This document shows positions 44,773 to 53,792 of a DNA stretch of 64,000 nucleotides, piece after piece. Position 1 is the first letter of the stretch. Each line of letters opens with the position of its first letter. Source of the stretch: Burkholderiales bacterium (GTDB lineage Bacteria; Pseudomonadota; Gammaproteobacteria; Burkholderiales; Burkholderiaceae_C); contig JACRBA010000135.1 of NCBI GenBank assembly GCA_016213265.1, positions 19,427-83,426 on the forward strand. Direction: 5' to 3'. A program made the translations under genes and the position numbers. The notes beneath the pieces are model-generated. The model was not told the origin of the DNA. It did no database searches and worked only from the letters and a program-made list of their open reading frames with translations.

Positions 44773-45291
44773 TCAGAATTGGCCATCCCCCAAGGCCGAG
44801 GCCGACAGCCGCACCGTCTGGTCGAAACACGACTGCAGACGCCGCGACCACGACGCTCGTTGCCGACCGTTCGACGCCGCCTGCGGCTCGGTCGAGCAGG
44901 GGCGGCGCATGACCAGCACGACCCCGTCGTCTCGCTCGATCAGCCCGATACGGCCCGGGAGGTGCGCGCCGGGCGCCGACCCAGCCTCGAACAGCCCCGC
45001 CACGACATCGGCCGCCCAGACATCGAAGACGACGGCGCGACGGGCCAGCGGCATGGCGTCAGGGACACGATCCGCGAACCTGTATCGCCGCAGCACTGAC
45101 ACGCGATGTGCGAGGAATTCCAGCCTGAGTGTCAGCGCCACGCTCTCGATGCTGCCTCGACAGCGGGCCATCGACACCGTCTGCGTGTGCACGACCGCAG
45201 GCCGGGGCGTCATCGACGCATCGAGCAATTGGTCGAGCAGCGTTGTCGTTCCCGGGTCGACGAGATCCCGTCCGCGCGTGCTGCCGCTCAT
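44773..45291 (-). CDS. Diverged DUF302-like protein
   Basis: 172 residues. The stretch 'VFDVWAADVVAGLFEAGSAPGAHLPGRIGLIERDDG' aligns with 'TYEVCDREIAARLLDVDPGMAHLLPCRISLHDRGG' of the upstream gene, so this is a second, more diverged copy of the DUF302 fold in which the conserved Cys residues have become Trp and Gly. ATG at 45291 overlaps the upstream stop (ATGA). Function of DUF302 proteins is not known; they are common in sulfur and stress gene neighbourhoods. Confidence 0.6.
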   Translation of the reverse strand: MSGSTRGRDLVDPGTTTLLDQLLDASMTPRPAVVHTQTVSMARCRGSIESVALTLRLEFLAHRVSVLRRYRFADRVPDAMPLARRAVVFDVWAADVVAGLFEAGSAPGAHLPGRIGLIERDDGVVLVMRRPCSTEPQAASNGRQRASWSRRLQSCFDQTVRLSASALGDGQF

Positions 45292-45737
45292 CTGAGTCCC
45301 CGCAGCAAGCGGCACAGCGCGGCCTCGATCGTGCGTGCCAGCACATCGACCTCGGCCGAGTGTGAGAGCAGAGGCATCAGCGCCGTCGGGCGTGGCGTCG
45401 TGACGGTCGTCACGCCCCCGCGATCGTGCAGGCTGATGCGACATGGCAGGAGGTGAGCCATGCCGGGGTCGACATCAAGAAGACGCGCCGCGATCTCCCG
45501 GTCGCAAACTTCGTAGGTGCGACAGGCCTTGCCCGTCCCTTCACCGGGCGCAGCCATCAAGTCGTCCAGTTCGTGAACCTTCACGAGCGAGAGTTGCCGC
45601 CTTCCAACCAACCGCTCCAGCCGAGCACACACCACAGGCAATGCGCTGTTGCTGACCGTCGCTAACGTCGATTCGCCGCGAATCACAGCGCGGGCTTTGA
45701 GCAGCGCAAACGGCATGGCCTTCCAACGTCGTTCCAT
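45288..45737 (-). CDS. DUF302 family protein
   Basis: 149 residues from ATG 45737 (GGGAGG upstream); an in-frame ATG at 45716 is an alternative. The core 'YEVCDREIAARLLDVDPGMAHLLPCRISLHDRGGVTTVTTPRPTALM' matches the DUF302 signature, with the 'VC' and 'LLPCR' cysteines kept. Cytoplasmic, no signal peptide. The 227 bases upstream, to the GGDEF gene stop, show no gene. Confidence 0.75.
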   Translation of the reverse strand: MERRWKAMPFALLKARAVIRGESTLATVSNSALPVVCARLERLVGRRQLSLVKVHELDDLMAAPGEGTGKACRTYEVCDREIAARLLDVDPGMAHLLPCRISLHDRGGVTTVTTPRPTALMPLLSHSAEVDVLARTIEAALCRLLRGLR

Positions 45738-45964
45738 CGCCCTCCCGATCCTCGCTCGCGTGCCGCCGCAATACTCCAGTCTCGCAGCCTAGCGGCGCCA
45801 ACTTTGGATGCACTTGGGCACACTGCCCGATTCTCGACGAGCCGAACCAAGCGAGCCGCCTCGCGCATGGCGTCCTTGTACGGCGCGCCCACCGCAGGGC
45901 ATCGAGCCGATGGTTCGTCGGCACAGGTCCTGGCGACTGTCGTCGGTCAACCCATCGCCACAAC

Positions 45965-48517
45965 TCATGGCTCCACACCGGCAAACGACACGCGGTTCCT
46001 GCCGGCACGCTTGGCGGCGTACAACGCCTCGTCGGCCTTGTCCAGCAGCGCGCCGGGCTGGCGCGCATCGTCCGGAGCGATGGCCACGCCCACGCTCACG
46101 GACACTTGCGCGGATTCGGCACCGGGCAGTTCAATCGGCTGACACACGGCACTGATGATCCGTCGCAGGATCGCCTGCAGGCCATCGCCCGTCACCACCG
46201 GGGTCAGCAGCACCACGAACTCGTCGCCACCGAGCCTGGCCACGGTATCGCCCTGGCGCACGCAAGCCTGCAGTCGCCGACCAACCTCGACGAGCAGCCG
46301 GTCGCCGGCCGAATGCCCATGCCGGTCATTGACTGCCTTGAAGCCGTCCAGATCCAGGCAGCACACGGCGAGTCGACCTTGCTGCCGGGCGTTCACGGCC
46401 AACGCGTGCTGCAACCGGTCCGCCAGCAGCAGGCGGTTGGGCAATTGCGTGAGCGCATCGTGGAAGGCAAGGTGCTCCACCTGGGACTGGTAGTCCTTCA
46501 TCTGGCTGATGTCGACGAGCACCCACATCGACTCCCCGGTTGCCGGGGACAGCAGCACACCGCTCGCATCGATCCACAGCAACTCGCCACCCTTTCGCCG
46601 CATCTGCAACTGGGTGCGATGGCGGCCTTTGGCGGCCAGTGCCGCGTCGGCCGCCTGGGCCTCCTCCTCGAACGAGCGATGATCCGCACACAGCACCCGG
46701 GCGGCCTGATTCAACAACTCGTCCGGGTCATAGCCGAACATCCGCTCTGCCGCGGAGTTCTTCCAGACCACCGTTCTGCCCCGGATCCTGACGATTCCGA
46801 CCACTTCGTTGTCCAGCATGGCGTTCTGCTCCTTGGCCAGACGGCTCAGGGCGATCCGCGCCTCGTGCACCTGCGTGATGTCGTGCATCACCGAGCGACT
46901 CATGACAAAACCCCCGTCGGCGTCGCGGACCGCCGTCGCCGAGAGGCTGACCCAGCGCGACGACCCGTCCCTGGAGCGGAGTTCGAACTCCATCGGACCG
47001 ATCTGCCCATCAACCTTGAAGACTGGAAACATCAACCGGAACAGGTTGCGGCCTGCCTCCGAGAAAAAGTCGACCGGCCCCAGTCGGTGAAGCACCTCCT
47101 CCCGGCTGCAACCCAGCCACGCCAGCGCGAGGTCGTTGATGCGGATGAACCTGCCCTGCGCGTCGACAGAGTAGTAGCCGCACGGCGCGTTGTCGTACAG
47201 GTCGTGAACCTGCTCGGCCGCCTCGGCCAGACGCGTGGCCATTTCACGCCGCTCGGTGATGTCCTGGAAGGCTCCAATCAGCCGCCGCGGCCTGCCTCCC
47301 TCGCTCTCGATTTCGCCGACGGCACGCACCCAGATCGGGCGCCCTTTCGCGGTCACGAACGGAAGCTCCAGATCCCAGCCGCCTCCGGAGGCAATTGCAC
47401 GCTGCACGGCTGCCTCGATGACCGGCCTGGCGGCCGGTGAGTAGAACGAAATGGCCTCGTCGAGCGACGGGGTGTAGCTCGCGTCGACTTCGTGGATCCT
47501 GCGCGTCTGCGCCGACCAGCTGATTGCACGGGTCTCCAGATCCATCTCCCATCCACCGACACCGGCAACCCGCCCGGTGCGCTCCAGCAGGGCCTTGGCG
47601 GTCCGCAGCGCCAATTCCGCCTGGCGCTGCTCGCTGATGTCCCGACCGACCGAGTGAATCAGCACCGAGCCATCGGCGTCGCTCTGGCGGGAATTCGTCC
47701 AGGCAATCCATCGGGTCTGCCCGGCGGCACCGACGTTCCGGTTCTCTCCGGAACAGCGTTCCTTCCCCGACAGCAGTTCGTGGAACCGGTGTCCCACCGC
47801 CTCGCGGTCCTGGGCCTGCACGAGGTCGAACAGGTTCGCCCCGATCAGTTGCCGCGGCTCTCGCCCGAAAAGCTGGGCATAGGCCTGATTCACGTACACC
47901 AGTTCCCCATCCGGGCGGGCCAACGACACCAGTTCGCTCTGCTGCTCGACCAGGTCTCGATAGAGCGCACGGCTCCGTGCGATCTGCTGCTCGTCTTCGC
48001 TGCGAATGGCAAGCGCGCGCAGGATCAGATCGCGACGCATCGCGAGCGCTTCGGTGGCAATGCGAGCCAAGCCCGTGAGTCGTTCGACCTGCAGCGGCTC
48101 CATCGCTCTGGGAACGCGATCGATGACACACAGCGTCCCGACGCGACTGCCGTCCGGCATCGTCAACGGCATCCCGGCGTAGAAGCGAATTCCCGGCGCC
48201 CCCGTCACGAGCGGATTGCGCGCGAACCGCGAGTCCTGCCGGGCGTCCGGCACCGTGAAGAGATCGGCCTGCAGAATCGCATGCGCACAGAAGGCTACGT
48301 CACGCGGCGTCTCGTTGACGCCGGGCAGCCCGACATTGGCCTTGAACCACTGGCGCTCCTTATCGACGAGCGACATCAGCGCAATGGGTGTCCCGCACAG
48401 TTCGGCCGCCTGACGTGCGATGGTGTCGAACAAGGCCTCCGGCTCGCTGTCGAGAATCAGCAGTTCACGCAGGCGATCGAGCCGTGCCTGCTCGTCTGGG
48501 GGAAGGGGGGCCGACAT
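45965..48517 (-). CDS. Multi-sensor diguanylate cyclase (GAF, several PAS, GGDEF)
   Basis: 850 residues, no membrane segment. Order: GAF (about 20-165, 'FDTIARQAAELCGTPIALMSLVD'), PAS (about 180-300), PAS/PAC (about 310-430, 'VRAVGEIESEGGRPRRLIGAFQDITERRE'), PAS (about 440-555), PAS (about 560-680), then GGDEF (about 690-850). The catalytic 'RLGGDEFVVLL' is intact, and an RxxD inhibitory site (RQGD) lies five residues before it, so product inhibition by cyclic di-GMP is expected. Synthesises c-di-GMP from two GTP in response to cytoplasmic cues; no haem or flavin ligand can be assigned with confidence. Confidence 0.93.
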   Translation of the reverse strand: MSAPLPPDEQARLDRLRELLILDSEPEALFDTIARQAAELCGTPIALMSLVDKERQWFKANVGLPGVNETPRDVAFCAHAILQADLFTVPDARQDSRFARNPLVTGAPGIRFYAGMPLTMPDGSRVGTLCVIDRVPRAMEPLQVERLTGLARIATEALAMRRDLILRALAIRSEDEQQIARSRALYRDLVEQQSELVSLARPDGELVYVNQAYAQLFGREPRQLIGANLFDLVQAQDREAVGHRFHELLSGKERCSGENRNVGAAGQTRWIAWTNSRQSDADGSVLIHSVGRDISEQRQAELALRTAKALLERTGRVAGVGGWEMDLETRAISWSAQTRRIHEVDASYTPSLDEAISFYSPAARPVIEAAVQRAIASGGGWDLELPFVTAKGRPIWVRAVGEIESEGGRPRRLIGAFQDITERREMATRLAEAAEQVHDLYDNAPCGYYSVDAQGRFIRINDLALAWLGCSREEVLHRLGPVDFFSEAGRNLFRLMFPVFKVDGQIGPMEFELRSRDGSSRWVSLSATAVRDADGGFVMSRSVMHDITQVHEARIALSRLAKEQNAMLDNEVVGIVRIRGRTVVWKNSAAERMFGYDPDELLNQAARVLCADHRSFEEEAQAADAALAAKGRHRTQLQMRRKGGELLWIDASGVLLSPATGESMWVLVDISQMKDYQSQVEHLAFHDALTQLPNRLLLADRLQHALAVNARQQGRLAVCCLDLDGFKAVNDRHGHSAGDRLLVEVGRRLQACVRQGDTVARLGGDEFVVLLTPVVTGDGLQAILRRIISAVCQPIELPGAESAQVSVSVGVAIAPDDARQPGALLDKADEALYAAKRAGRNRVSFAGVEP

Positions 48518-48606
48518 GGAGTTTTCGCTGTGGTCAACTGTTCAAGAATGGGCCCGACCGGGCCGGCGCCACAACTCCTCCTCGGGCATGCCGCCAGGCC
48601 AGACGA

Positions 48607-50169
48607 TCATGACGGGGTGGCGTGATGGCGCCGCCTCATCAGCCCCGCAGGCAGCAGCGCCAGCACGAAGATCACCGCCACCACGAGGAAACTGTCGCGG
48701 AACGCCATCATGCTGGCCTGAGCTGCGATGGTGCGGCCAAGGAACTCCAACGACCCCGCTCGCGCCATCGCCTCCGGAAGCCCCAGCTTCGCATACAGGC
48801 TTGCCAGGCCAAGCAGGAAAGCGGCAGTGGCACCGTTGGCCGCATCCTGGGAGGCCGTGAAGGCATGGGCATAGAGCTGGGAGCGTTGCTCGAGCACGAT
48901 CGACAGCAGGTTCACGCCGAGTGCCCCGCCCAGTTGCCGGACGAAGTTGATGGCGCCCGAGCCCTGGCCGAGCAGTTGAGGCGGCAGCGCGCCCAACGCT
49001 CCAGCGTTCAGACTCGTCATGATGAAGCCAAGGCCGACGCGGCCGAGGACGATCCACCAGGCGAACGCCAGGAACGAGGTGTTCGTGTCGGCGGCGGCCA
49101 TGAGCAGCGAGGACAGCGCAAAGACCAGAAGGCCGAACATGATCGGCAGATGGGCGGGCGTGCGATCGGTCAGGCGACCGGCAAGAGGAAACACGACGCC
49201 CAGCACGAGACCCGCGGGCATCAGCAGCAGGCCCGAACGTGTCGGCGTGTAGCCCTGGATGGTCTGGACGAACAGCGGCACGAGATAGGTCGACCCGTAG
49301 ATGCCCGCTCCGAAGATGAACGCGACGATGGCCGCGCCGGCGAAGGTCCTCAGCTTGAACAGCTTCAGGTTCAGCATCGGCGTTGGCGTGTGCAGTTCCC
49401 AGACCAGGAAGCCCACGCCCGTTGACGCAGCCACTACGAAATCGACGAGGATGCGGTGCGACAGCCATCCATGTCGCTGACCGTTGGACAGACCGTTGAG
49501 AAGGCTCACGAGGAAGATCGACATCAACACGAAGCCGAGCCAGTCGAACCGACGCCGACCAGTCCCCGCCACCCGTCCCGGCAGGAACAGCGTCGCGGCG
49601 ACAAGACCGACGGCGCAGAACGGCACAGCCAGGAAGAACACGTAGCGCCAGCTGAAGTTGTCCACCATGATGCCGCCGAGCGTGGGCCCGAGCGCGGGTG
49701 CCAGGACGACACCGATGCCATAGATACCCATCGCGGAGCCACGGCGGTCGGCCGGGAAGACCTGGAAGATGACCAGCATCGTGAGCGGCTGCAGGATGCC
49801 TGCCGCCGCCCCCTGCAGGAGCCGGGCGAGGATGAGCACGCCCTCGCCGGGCGCCAGCCCGCCGAGGATGGACGCGCCCATGAACAGCGACACAGCCGCC
49901 ACGAAGGTCATGCGTTGCCCGATCACCTCGACCATCCAGGCGTTCAGCAGCATGGTCCCCGTCATGGCGGCCAGAAACGCGGTCGACAGCAGCTGCGCCT
50001 TGTCCTGCCCCATGCCGAAGGTGCCCATGATGTCGGGCAGCGCGACATTGACGATGGTGGAACTGAGCACGCTGGCGATCGTGCCCAGCATCACGGTGGC
50101 CGTCGCCAGCCAGCGGTAGGCGGGCCCATAGCGGGAGAACAGGGTCTCGATGCTGTCGGATGTGGCCAC
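48607..50169 (-). CDS. MFS drug exporter, DHA2 family (EmrB-like)
   Basis: 520 residues, about 14 membrane helices. 'VLSSTIVNVALPDIMGTFGMGQDKAQLLSTAFLAAMTG' and 'GIGVVLAPALGPTLGGIMVDNFSWRYVFFLAVPF' are the DHA2 signatures (motif C in helix 5). GTG at 50169 is chosen since family members begin close to 'TSDSIETLFSRYGP'; a TTG overlapping the adaptor stop at 50232 would add 21 unlikely residues. Forms a tripartite pump with the HlyD-type adaptor gene directly upstream. Confidence 0.9.
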   Translation of the reverse strand: MATSDSIETLFSRYGPAYRWLATATVMLGTIASVLSSTIVNVALPDIMGTFGMGQDKAQLLSTAFLAAMTGTMLLNAWMVEVIGQRMTFVAAVSLFMGASILGGLAPGEGVLILARLLQGAAAGILQPLTMLVIFQVFPADRRGSAMGIYGIGVVLAPALGPTLGGIMVDNFSWRYVFFLAVPFCAVGLVAATLFLPGRVAGTGRRRFDWLGFVLMSIFLVSLLNGLSNGQRHGWLSHRILVDFVVAASTGVGFLVWELHTPTPMLNLKLFKLRTFAGAAIVAFIFGAGIYGSTYLVPLFVQTIQGYTPTRSGLLLMPAGLVLGVVFPLAGRLTDRTPAHLPIMFGLLVFALSSLLMAAADTNTSFLAFAWWIVLGRVGLGFIMTSLNAGALGALPPQLLGQGSGAINFVRQLGGALGVNLLSIVLEQRSQLYAHAFTASQDAANGATAAFLLGLASLYAKLGLPEAMARAGSLEFLGRTIAAQASMMAFRDSFLVVAVIFVLALLPAGLMRRRHHATPS

Positions 50170-50228
50170 TTCAGCACCATTCGGCCAGGCTGGCCCAGTG
50201 CGACCGCCGGTGCGACAGCGCCGCCACC

Positions 50229-51407
50229 TCAATCACCGGCGGCGGCCTCGACCTCCACCATCATCCCCGGCTTGAGCAGTCCATCCTGCTGTCGCACCGC
50301 GATGCGAACCGGCAGTCGCTGGGTGATCTTGGTGAAGTTGCCGCTGGGGTTGGGGTTGGGCAGCAGGGCGAACTCGCTGGTCGCGGCCTGACCCACCTTG
50401 ACGACAGTGCCCTCGAACGCCTGCCCCGGAAGCGCATCGACGACGATCCTGACCTTCTTGCCCGGCCGAAAGTGCCGGATGTCGGTTTCCTTGACATTGG
50501 CCTCCACCCTGACCGCCTGGGGGTCGTGCACCAGCATAAGCCGCTGGCCGGCCGACACGTACTCGCCCGCGTTGATGAAGGTCCGGTCGATCACGCCGTC
50601 GAACGGCATCGACACGGCACGGTCGCGCAGGTCCAGCAGGGCGCGCTCGCGCTGGGCTCGCAGGTCGACCTCTTCGGGGTCGAGCCCGGCCACCTGATGG
50701 CGCAGCACGGTCAACTGCTCACGGTCGGCCTGCGCCTGCGCCACTCCTGCACGGGAGCTCTCCAGGTTGGCCATCGCACTTCTCACCTGCTGGCCGGCCG
50801 TCTCCAGCGCCGCGCGCGCCTGATCCAGTTGGTCACGACCGACCGCCCCGATGGGTGCCAGCTTCTCGAAACGGCCGGCCTCGACCTGTGCCAGTCCTTC
50901 GCGCGTTCGAGCCGCGGCGAATCCGGCCTGCGCCGCATCCACGGCGGCATCCTGCGCGCGCATCTTGCCGGCCGTCTGCAGGTCGATCATGCGGATCCGC
51001 GCCAGGAGTTCGTCACGACGCCGCGCCACACCGGCCAGTCGCGCATCGAGTTCCTGGAGCAACAGGCGCGTGTCACGATCGTCGATAGACACCAGCAGGT
51101 CGCCGCGGCGCGCAACGTCTCCGGAGATCACCCGGATGTCGACCGCCCAGCCCGGCACGCGACTGCTGATCGCGACCATGTCGGTGGCCACCCGGGCGTC
51201 TTCGACCAGGACATGGGTGAACTGGTGATGAAGCCACCACACAGCACCGAGAAGTGCGGCCAGAAGCACGGCGCCCGTGGCGAGCGCACGGCGCGAAGGT
51301 CCGGATCGCGTCGGCGCGCTGACCTCGGATGGTTCCGCCGATTGCACGACGGACGCACCGCCCGCGTGGCCAGCTTCGGGATCGGCAGTGGTCGAACCGC
51401 TGTTCAT
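50229..51407 (-). CDS. HlyD-family adaptor (EmrA-like)
   Basis: 392 residues. A disordered N-terminus (1-38), one membrane helix ('LATGAVLLAALLGAVWWL'), a lipoyl half-motif 'VPGWAVDIRVISGDVARRGDLLVSID', an alpha-hairpin (about 110-235) and 'MPFDGVIDRTFINAGEYVSAGQ', then the beta-barrel. EmrA pattern. Its ATG overlaps the MarR gene stop (ATGA at 51404-51407), so regulator, adaptor and pump form one operon. Confidence 0.92.
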   Translation of the reverse strand: MNSGSTTADPEAGHAGGASVVQSAEPSEVSAPTRSGPSRRALATGAVLLAALLGAVWWLHHQFTHVLVEDARVATDMVAISSRVPGWAVDIRVISGDVARRGDLLVSIDDRDTRLLLQELDARLAGVARRRDELLARIRMIDLQTAGKMRAQDAAVDAAQAGFAAARTREGLAQVEAGRFEKLAPIGAVGRDQLDQARAALETAGQQVRSAMANLESSRAGVAQAQADREQLTVLRHQVAGLDPEEVDLRAQRERALLDLRDRAVSMPFDGVIDRTFINAGEYVSAGQRLMLVHDPQAVRVEANVKETDIRHFRPGKKVRIVVDALPGQAFEGTVVKVGQAATSEFALLPNPNPSGNFTKITQRLPVRIAVRQQDGLLKPGMMVEVEAAAGD

Positions 51408-51892
51408 GCACCCGTCCCCTCGGAGGTCTTTGCGGAGTCCGTCGCCGTTGGCGCCGGTTTAGACAACCTGGCGACGAGTTGCTCGAACACGACCAAGCAC
51501 ACATCGAGTTCCGCATCGTCGATGCCGTCGAACAATTCGTCCCTCAGCGACTCGGCAACCTTCCGGATCCGCGCCAAACCAGGCGCTGCCTCAGGCGTGA
51601 GATGGATGGCCCTGGCGCGCCGGTCGCTGTGGGCCACCTCGCGCCTGACCAGTCCCTCCAGTTCGAGTCGATCGAGCATTCGCGCCATGGTCGGCTCCTG
51701 AACGCCAACCGCAGCGGCAAGCATCTTCTGAGTCGCCGGCTCCTCGAGCCGCGACAGGTGCAGGAGCGTGAGTCCTTGCGCGTCGGTGATGCCGTGCGTC
51801 GACAGACGCCGGTCGATCTCGGCGCGCCACAGTCTGGACAGCCGCCCCAGGCAGATACCGAACGCTTCGCGTCTCTGGCGCCTTGTTGCCAT
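51404..51892 (-). CDS. MarR-family transcriptional regulator
   Basis: 162 residues with a winged helix: 'TDAQGLTLLHLSRLEEPATQKMLAAAVGVQEPTMARMLDRLELEGLVRREVAHSDRRARAIHLT' (about 37-100). Likely repressor of the efflux genes that follow. The ATG at 51892 is preferred to the in-frame ATG at 51934, because the latter lies inside the probable operator at 51925-51944. Divergent from the universal stress protein gene. Confidence 0.9.
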   Translation of the reverse strand: MATRRQRREAFGICLGRLSRLWRAEIDRRLSTHGITDAQGLTLLHLSRLEEPATQKMLAAAVGVQEPTMARMLDRLELEGLVRREVAHSDRRARAIHLTPEAAPGLARIRKVAESLRDELFDGIDDAELDVCLVVFEQLVARLSKPAPTATDSAKTSEGTGA

Positions 51893-51924
51893 GCTTCGAA
51901 CACATCGATAAGATTTCGACGATG

Positions 51925-51944
51925 ATAGTTGCATAGCTAAGTAT
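51925..51944. promoter_or_regulatory. Probable MarR operator between efflux operon and usp gene
   Basis: A 20-base imperfect inverted repeat (ATAGTTGCATAGCTAAGTAT) with 12 of 20 positions symmetric. It is A+T-rich against a G+C-rich background and sits in the 76-base divergent gap, as expected of an autoregulating MarR protein. Confidence 0.5.
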
Positions 51945-51968
51945 TCTCAAGCTTCGGAGCCTGACACC

Positions 51969-52442
51969 ATGTATCGCAGAATCCTCCTGGCGTTCGACGG
52001 ATCTCAATCGGGACACGAGGCACTCCACCAGGGTGCCGACCTCGCTCGCCTGTACGGCGCACAGGTCATGCTGGTTGCCGTTGTGGCTCCCGACGCTGGC
52101 ATCGTGATGGCAGAGTCGGTGGCGCCATCCGGGCTGCCCGCATTCCAGTTCGAGGACACGGAGCGGGTGCTCAAGGAAGGGGCGCTCGAGCTGCGCCGCA
52201 GTGGCCTGACAGTACAGACCAGCTTGTGCCAAGGCAATCCGGCGCTCGAGATCGGCCGAGTGGCACGCGAATGGGTCGCGGACCTCATCGTCGTCGGCCA
52301 TCGGGAACAGAGCACCCTCGCGCGTTGGTGGCGCGGCTCCACCGGGGCCTCGCTGCTTGCCCACTCGCCGTGCAGTTTGCTGGTGGCCGTGATCGACCAG
52401 GCGCCGCGCCGGGACTCCGCCTCGGCCTCGAAGCCGGCGTGA
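51969..52442 (+). CDS. Universal stress protein (UspA family)
   Basis: 157 residues, one USP domain. It opens 'MYRRILLAFDGSQSGHEALHQGADLARLYGAQVML' and ends 'RGSTGASLLAHSPCSLLVAV', which carries the second part of the nucleotide-binding G-x9-GS pattern; the first glycine pair (GxxG) is not clear ('VGHREQ'), so ATP binding is uncertain. Cytoplasmic. It may share the divergent regulatory region with the MarR gene. Confidence 0.92.
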   Translation: MYRRILLAFDGSQSGHEALHQGADLARLYGAQVMLVAVVAPDAGIVMAESVAPSGLPAFQFEDTERVLKEGALELRRSGLTVQTSLCQGNPALEIGRVAREWVADLIVVGHREQSTLARWWRGSTGASLLAHSPCSLLVAVIDQAPRRDSASASKPA

Positions 52443-52596
52443 TAGGCACCACGAGCAGTTGGCCGATGCGGCGGTCAGCGTTCGCGAACGCGGGGTCGCA
52501 CCGTCCGTCGATGTCCAATGTTTCGGAACCGGTTCCGACGCCATCTCAGTTCGCGGCATCATTGCACTCACAAGTGGCTTGCCAGGTGAGGAAGTT

Positions 52597-53628
52597 GTGC
52601 GATACGTCGAAACGGTGGCTCGGAGTGCAGAGTTGTTGCGTCAGGCTGTCCCCCTGATGTCGCAGCAGGCTGCCGCATTGCATCCAGTCAGCTACGCGGT
52701 CTGGTACGAGTACGTCGCCAGGAGCAACGCGCCTCTCCAGAAGGCGGTCGACGATTCGTTGACGCGATTGGGTCGTCTTGATGAGGCCAAGACATACGCC
52801 CTTTACCGCCAGCACATCTCCGAGGTCGACCCCCGAACGGCCGAACTCGTCGCCGACGTATTCGAGCGTGTGTTGTCTGGCATGTCCGACTCGGCCAATC
52901 GCGCCGGTCTCCAAACCGAGCGCTACTCTCACGCGCTTGAGCACTTGCGCGGTTCTCTGCCGGACACTGCGGAAGGACCGGTCGCCGAAATTCTCGAGCA
53001 CACCGCCGCGATGGTCAACGCCGTGCACCACCTGCGTGCCGAGTTGGCCGCAAGCCAGCGAGAGATTCGGGATCTCCGCGCTGAGGTGCATCGGGCTCGG
53101 CACGATTCTCTGGTCGATGCACTTACGGGACTGGCGAATCGACGCTCGTTCGACGAACGCCTCGCGACGCTTCTCCTCGACGCGAACATCTCGGCGCCAG
53201 ATTCGGCGCCGCTGTGCCTGGCGCTGGCCGACATCGACCACTTCAAGCGTATCAACGACAGGTATGGCCATGCGTTCGGTGACGAAGTCCTCAAGGCAGT
53301 AGCCCGCGCATTGAGTGGCGTGGTGGGGCACGACGGCGTTGTCGCGCGCATCGGTGGAGAGGAATTCGCCATCTTGCTGCCTATGATGAGCTTGCACCAT
53401 GCGAGGGATCTTGCCGAGCGGGCGAGATCCGCGATCGCATCGAGTCGGATCCGTCGCGCCAGCGGGGAGACGCTCGAGCGCATCACCATCTCGCTTGGGG
53501 TCGCCAGTGCGTCCGCGAACCAGGAGCCGGCCTCCCTGCTGGAGTTTGCGGACGCTGCCCTCTACCGATCCAAGCAAGATGGGCGCGATCGCGTCACCGT
53601 CGCTACGTCCTCCGGAGTCGTCTCCTGA
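52597..53628 (+). CDS. Diguanylate cyclase with N-terminal helical domain
   Basis: 343 residues from the GTG at 52597 (AGGTGAGGAAG upstream); the frame is open further upstream to 52459 but those residues are not family-like. 'SAELLRQAVPLMSQQAAALHPVSYAVWYEYV' begins a helical sensory domain (about 1-150), followed by a coiled coil and a GGDEF domain (about 175-335) with 'ARIGGEEFAILLP' intact. No RxxD stands five residues before GGEEF, so product inhibition at the I-site is not expected, unlike the larger cyclase at 45965-48517. Confidence 0.88.
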   Translation: MRYVETVARSAELLRQAVPLMSQQAAALHPVSYAVWYEYVARSNAPLQKAVDDSLTRLGRLDEAKTYALYRQHISEVDPRTAELVADVFERVLSGMSDSANRAGLQTERYSHALEHLRGSLPDTAEGPVAEILEHTAAMVNAVHHLRAELAASQREIRDLRAEVHRARHDSLVDALTGLANRRSFDERLATLLLDANISAPDSAPLCLALADIDHFKRINDRYGHAFGDEVLKAVARALSGVVGHDGVVARIGGEEFAILLPMMSLHHARDLAERARSAIASSRIRRASGETLERITISLGVASASANQEPASLLEFADAALYRSKQDGRDRVTVATSSGVVS

Positions 53629-53792
53629 CCGGCCGCTGAAGGCGCCGGAGCCGGAGCAAGCGGCTGGATCGCTTCCTGGGTGGCAGCCTCTCGCATCGCT
53701 TGGGAGTTGGTGGTCAAGGTCGTCCCGTCAATCCAGCAAGGGGATCAGCGCCGACGCTGTGGTTCCCTTCGGTCGGGCTGCGGCCGCACGGC

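Noticed and set aside
48542..49468. 308-codon frame overlapping the DHA2 exporter on the same strand
   Set aside because: Out-of-frame shadow; the exporter frame has membrane helices and family motifs throughout.
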